6,980 nt of DNA from Rubrivivax sp. (GTDB taxonomy: Bacteria; Pseudomonadota; Gammaproteobacteria; Burkholderiales; Burkholderiaceae): positions 1 through 6,980 of the forward strand of contig SEEY01000204.1 in the NCBI GenBank assembly GCA_004211235.1, read 5' to 3'. Position 1 is the stretch's first letter; every line of letters starts with the position of its first letter. Below the pieces are notes generated by a model. It had not been told where the DNA came from. It saw nothing but the letters and a program-made list of their open reading frames with translations, and did no database searches. Shown here in pieces: positions 4,194 to 6,980 of the stretch. Made by a program: the position numbers and the translations under genes.

Positions 4194-6980
4194 ACGGCGG
4201 GCGGTCCGCCACGGGTCCGGTGCTCCGGCGTTTTGGCTATGTGCTGATCGCGCTGGCCGCGGCCCTGCTCGGCGTCACCGTGTGGGCCTGGCGGGCCGAG
4301 GTGGCCGCCTTCGAGCGGCTGGATCACTGGGCCCTGGACGCGCAGACGCTGTGGCGCGGCAAGCTGGCGCCGGGCACCGAGCTGCCGCTGCTGCTGGTGC
4401 GCGTGGACGATGTCGCGCTGGAAAGGCTCGGCGGCCGCGTGCCCGACCGTGCGGAGCTCGCCCGTGCGGTGCAGGCACTGCAGGCCGGCGGCGCCCGCGC
4501 GGTGGCGCTGGACATCCTGCTGCTGCCCGGTGGCGGCTCGCCCGAAGGCGATGCAGCGCTGGCCGCGGCGATGACGCAGGGCGGGCGCACGCTGATCCCG
4601 TTCGCGCTGCCCGACGACGGCCCGTTGGACACCGCGCCGCCGCCAGCGCCGATCCTCGCCCAGGCGCTGCTCGGCTACGACAACGAGGCCGGGCTGGCGC
4701 GCAGCGAGGCCGGCTTCTACACGCCGCGCCGCCTGCTGGCGCCCGAGCCCGCGCTGGCCGCCGCCGCTGCAGGACTCGGCCATGTCATCGTGCGCCGCGG
4801 CAGCGACGGCAGCCTGCGCCACGACCTGCCGCTGCTGCGGCTGAATGGCGAGGTCTATCCTTCCCTGGCACTGCGGCTGGCCGCCTTCGCAAGCGGCGCG
4901 GACTGGCGCAAGGCGCGGGCCAGCATCGGCCAGCAGGTGCAGGCCGGCCCGGTACGCGCGCCGCTCGACGGCCTGTCGCGGCTGGGCGTCAACTACTACG
5001 GCCCGAGCGGCACATTCGAGTCCGTCGGCTTCGCCGGTTTGCTGGCGGGCGAGGTCGACCCGGCACGCCTGCGCGGCCGCATCGCCATCGTCGGCGTGTC
5101 CGCGCTGGCCGCGGGCGACCACTTCCCGTCGCCCTTTGACGCCGGCCTGCCCGGCATGGAGCGCCTGGCCACCGTCACCGACAACCTGCTCACCGGCCGC
5201 AGCCTCGTGCGCCCGGCATGGGGCGCTGCGGCCGAGCTGGCCGCCATCCTGCTGCTGCCGCTGCTCGCGGTCGGCCTGCTGGCGCGCGTGCCGCTGGGCC
5301 GGGCACTGGCGCTGATCGGCCTGGGCGCGGTCGGGACCCTCGCTGCCGCGCAGTGGGCCTTCCGGGTTCATCATGCCGTGCTGTCGCTCGGGCCACCGCT
5401 GCTGGCGCTGGCAGCGGCCACGCTGGCGGCGAGCGCCTGGCGCGCCACGGCCGAGCAGGCGCAGCGCCGGGATGCCGCGCGGCGGCTCGCCGCCAGCGAG
5501 CAGCGTTATGCGCTGGCCGCCCAGGGCGCCAACGATGGCCTGTGGGACTGGGATCTGCCGAGCGGCGCGGTCTATTACTCGCCGCGCTGGCTGGCGTTGA
5601 TGGGCCTGTCCGAAGCGGAGGCCGGCCAGGGCATCGATGCCTGGACGCTCCCCCTGGAGCCCGCCGCCGGCCAGGCCTTCAGCGACGAGCTGCAGGCTCA
5701 TCTGCAGGGTCGCAGCCTGCAGTTCCACCACGTGCTGCACTTCAGCCAGGGCGGGCAGGAGCGCTGGCTGCTGGCTCGCGGCCTGGCGGTGCGCGAGAAC
5801 GACGCGCCGGTGCGCATGGCGGGCTCGCTCACCGACATTTCCGAGAGCCAGCGCCTGCAGCGCCAGATCAGCTTCGACGCGCTGCACGACCGCCTCACCG
5901 GCCTGGCCAACCGCGTGCTGTTCCGCGAGCAGCTCACGCAGCTGCTGACCGGCGTGCCGGCACCCGAGACCGGCCTGCTGCTGCTGGGGCTGGACGGCTT
6001 TCGCGGGTTGAACGAGGAGCACGGCCCGGTCGCCGGCGACTCCGTGCTGACCGAGCTGGCCGCGCGTCTGAAGACCGCCTTCGGCGCCCGCCACCTCGTC
6101 GCCCGCCTGGGCCCGGACCAGTTCGCGCTGCTGCTGGCCGGCGGGGACCGGGCCGGCGAACTCGCCAAGGGCGTGCAGGCCTTGCTGGAAGCGCCCTTCG
6201 GCGAATACCGCCTGGCGGTGACCGCGAGCATCGCCTGGGCGCAGCGCCGCCACGGCCCGGTGAGCGCCGATGAACTGCTGGCCGGGGCCGGCCGACTTGG
6301 CGCGGGCCAGACGCATGAGTTCGACCCGGCCGAGCAACTGGTCGAGCAGTCGCGCCGCTGGCTGCGCGACGCCATCGATGCCGCGCTCGCCGCCGGCGAC
6401 CAGTTCGAGCTGCACTACCAGCCCTTCGTGCGCCTGTCGGACCGCGCGCTGCTGGGCTTCGAGGCGCTGATCCGCTGGCGCCACCCGACCAAGGGCCTGA
6501 TCATGCCGGGCGACTTCATCCCCGTGGCCGAAGCCAGCGGGCAGATCACGGCAATAGGACGCTGGGGCCTGCTGGAGGCCGCTGCCCAGCTGCGCCGCTG
6601 GCAGGCCATCGGCTTCACCGGCGAGGTGGCGGTGAACCTGTCCGGCGTGCAGCTGGAGCGCGACATCGAGCTGCTGGCCGATGCCCGCGCGACGCTGGCC
6701 GCCCTGGGCAACGTGCCGACGCATCGCCTCAAGCTGGAGGTCACCGAGAGCATGGCCATGGCGAACCCGCAGCGCAGCGCCGAGGTGCTGCAGGAACTGG
6801 CGCGCATGGGCTTCAAGCTCAGCATCGACGACTTCGGCACCGGCTACTCGTCGCTGGCCTACCTGCACCGCTTCCCCTTCGACACGCTGAAGGTGGACCG
6901 CAGCTTCGTCATCCGCCTGCACCAGGGCCGCGAAGCGCAGGAGATCGTGCGCACCATCGTCGGCCTGGGCGCGGCCCTGG
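4190..6980 (+). CDS. CHASE2-PAS-GGDEF-EAL membrane protein, probable c-di-GMP phosphodiesterase (3' truncated)
   Basis: About 930 residues are visible, counted from the TTG at 4190; the EAL domain runs off the window. Residues 15-34 form a membrane helix. Residues about 40-340 are a periplasmic CHASE2 sensor, recognised by VRVDD at 71-75, ALDI near 107-109, NYYGP at 268-272, RIAIVG at 297-302 and LPGME at 320-324. Three helices follow (about 348-367, 372-391 and 396-415), as usual for CHASE2 proteins. A PAS domain covers about 436-558 (NDGLWDWDL). The GGDEF domain begins at HDRLTGLANR (566-575), but its signature reads GPDQF at 641-645 and the first metal-binding Asp is Gly600, so cyclase activity is unlikely. 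The EAL domain keeps YQP, EAL (Glu758), Asn816, Glu850, Asp880/Asp881 in DDFGTGYSSL, and Lys901, pointing to hydrolysis of cyclic-di-GMP to pGpG. The last catalytic Glu and Gln positions lie beyond the edge. CHASE2 ligands are generally unknown. Confidence 0.9.
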   Translation, partial: MNGGRSATGPVLRRFGYVLIALAAALLGVTVWAWRAEVAAFERLDHWALDAQTLWRGKLAPGTELPLLLVRVDDVALERLGGRVPDRAELARAVQALQAGGARAVALDILLLPGGGSPEGDAALAAAMTQGGRTLIPFALPDDGPLDTAPPPAPILAQALLGYDNEAGLARSEAGFYTPRRLLAPEPALAAAAAGLGHVIVRRGSDGSLRHDLPLLRLNGEVYPSLALRLAAFASGADWRKARASIGQQVQAGPVRAPLDGLSRLGVNYYGPSGTFESVGFAGLLAGEVDPARLRGRIAIVGVSALAAGDHFPSPFDAGLPGMERLATVTDNLLTGRSLVRPAWGAAAELAAILLLPLLAVGLLARVPLGRALALIGLGAVGTLAAAQWAFRVHHAVLSLGPPLLALAAATLAASAWRATAEQAQRRDAARRLAASEQRYALAAQGANDGLWDWDLPSGAVYYSPRWLALMGLSEAEAGQGIDAWTLPLEPAAGQAFSDELQAHLQGRSLQFHHVLHFSQGGQERWLLARGLAVRENDAPVRMAGSLTDISESQRLQRQISFDALHDRLTGLANRVLFREQLTQLLTGVPAPETGLLLLGLDGFRGLNEEHGPVAGDSVLTELAARLKTAFGARHLVARLGPDQFALLLAGGDRAGELAKGVQALLEAPFGEYRLAVTASIAWAQRRHGPVSADELLAGAGRLGAGQTHEFDPAEQLVEQSRRWLRDAIDAALAAGDQFELHYQPFVRLSDRALLGFEALIRWRHPTKGLIMPGDFIPVAEASGQITAIGRWGLLEAAAQLRRWQAIGFTGEVAVNLSGVQLERDIELLADARATLAALGNVPTHRLKLEVTESMAMANPQRSAEVLQELARMGFKLSIDDFGTGYSSLAYLHRFPFDTLKVDRSFVIRLHQGREAQEIVRTIVGLGAAL

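Larger units (their letters stand above)
563..6980 (+). other. Predicted three-gene operon: CHAT / FecR / CHASE2-EAL
   Basis: The three genes share a strand, with a 10-base gap at the first junction and a four-base overlap at the second if the TTG start is right. No terminator hairpin followed by a T tract appears between them. All three products are predicted to have parts outside the inner membrane: two by signal peptide, one by a CHASE2 loop between membrane helices. Tight packing supports co-expression. A shared signalling role is inferred. The promoter is not recognisable; it may lie in the transporter gene or upstream of the window. The operon may continue past the right edge. Confidence 0.7.

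Noticed and set aside
4196..4210. GGCGG ... CCGCC inverted repeat just after the FecR stop codon, as a possible terminator
   Set aside because: The stem is only five pairs, no T tract follows, and it lies inside the probable start of the next coding region. Such short inverted repeats are common by chance at this GC content.
4067..6922. Very long open frame on the minus strand (951 codons) opposite the CHASE2-EAL gene
   Set aside because: The translation is a low-complexity mix rich in Q, R, A and G with no recognisable domain, while the plus strand encodes clear CHASE2, PAS, GGDEF and EAL motifs. High GC with G/C-ending codons removes stops from the antisense frame.

Overview
The window is very GC-rich and coding-dense, and all genes lie on the + strand with almost no space between them. 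High GC, G/C-ending codons and the domain mix (MFS, CHAT/TPR, FecR, CHASE2-PAS-GGDEF-EAL) suggest a betaproteobacterium, perhaps Burkholderiales related to Rubrivivax, Roseateles or Leptothrix. This placement is an inference from style and gene content, and other high-GC proteobacteria remain possible.

Layout: (1) positions 3-539, the C-terminal half of an MFS transporter cut by the left edge; (2) 563-3571, an exported 1002-residue protein with a signal peptide, TPR-like helical repeats, a charged coiled coil and a C-terminal CHAT (caspase-like) domain with an intact His/Cys dyad; (3) 3582-4193, a small exported FecR-domain protein of 203 residues; (4) 4190-6980, a membrane protein with a periplasmic CHASE2 sensor, three further membrane helices, a cytoplasmic PAS domain, a degenerate GGDEF domain and an EAL domain whose visible catalytic residues are intact. 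The last gene runs off the right edge. No intergenic stretch exceeds 25 bases, and I see no RNA genes, mobile elements, CRISPR arrays or convincing terminators.

Genes 2-4 are separated by 10 bases and then overlap by 4 (if the TTG start is right), so they probably form one operon. My reading is a cell-envelope signalling module. A periplasmic CHAT protease-like protein and a FecR-domain protein would act outside the inner membrane. The CHASE2 protein would carry the signal across the membrane and change cyclic-di-GMP breakdown inside. The domain calls are well supported. The functional link between the three proteins is inference from gene order and predicted location. The MFS gene ends 23 bases before the CHAT gene and could be co-transcribed, but shows no obvious functional tie.
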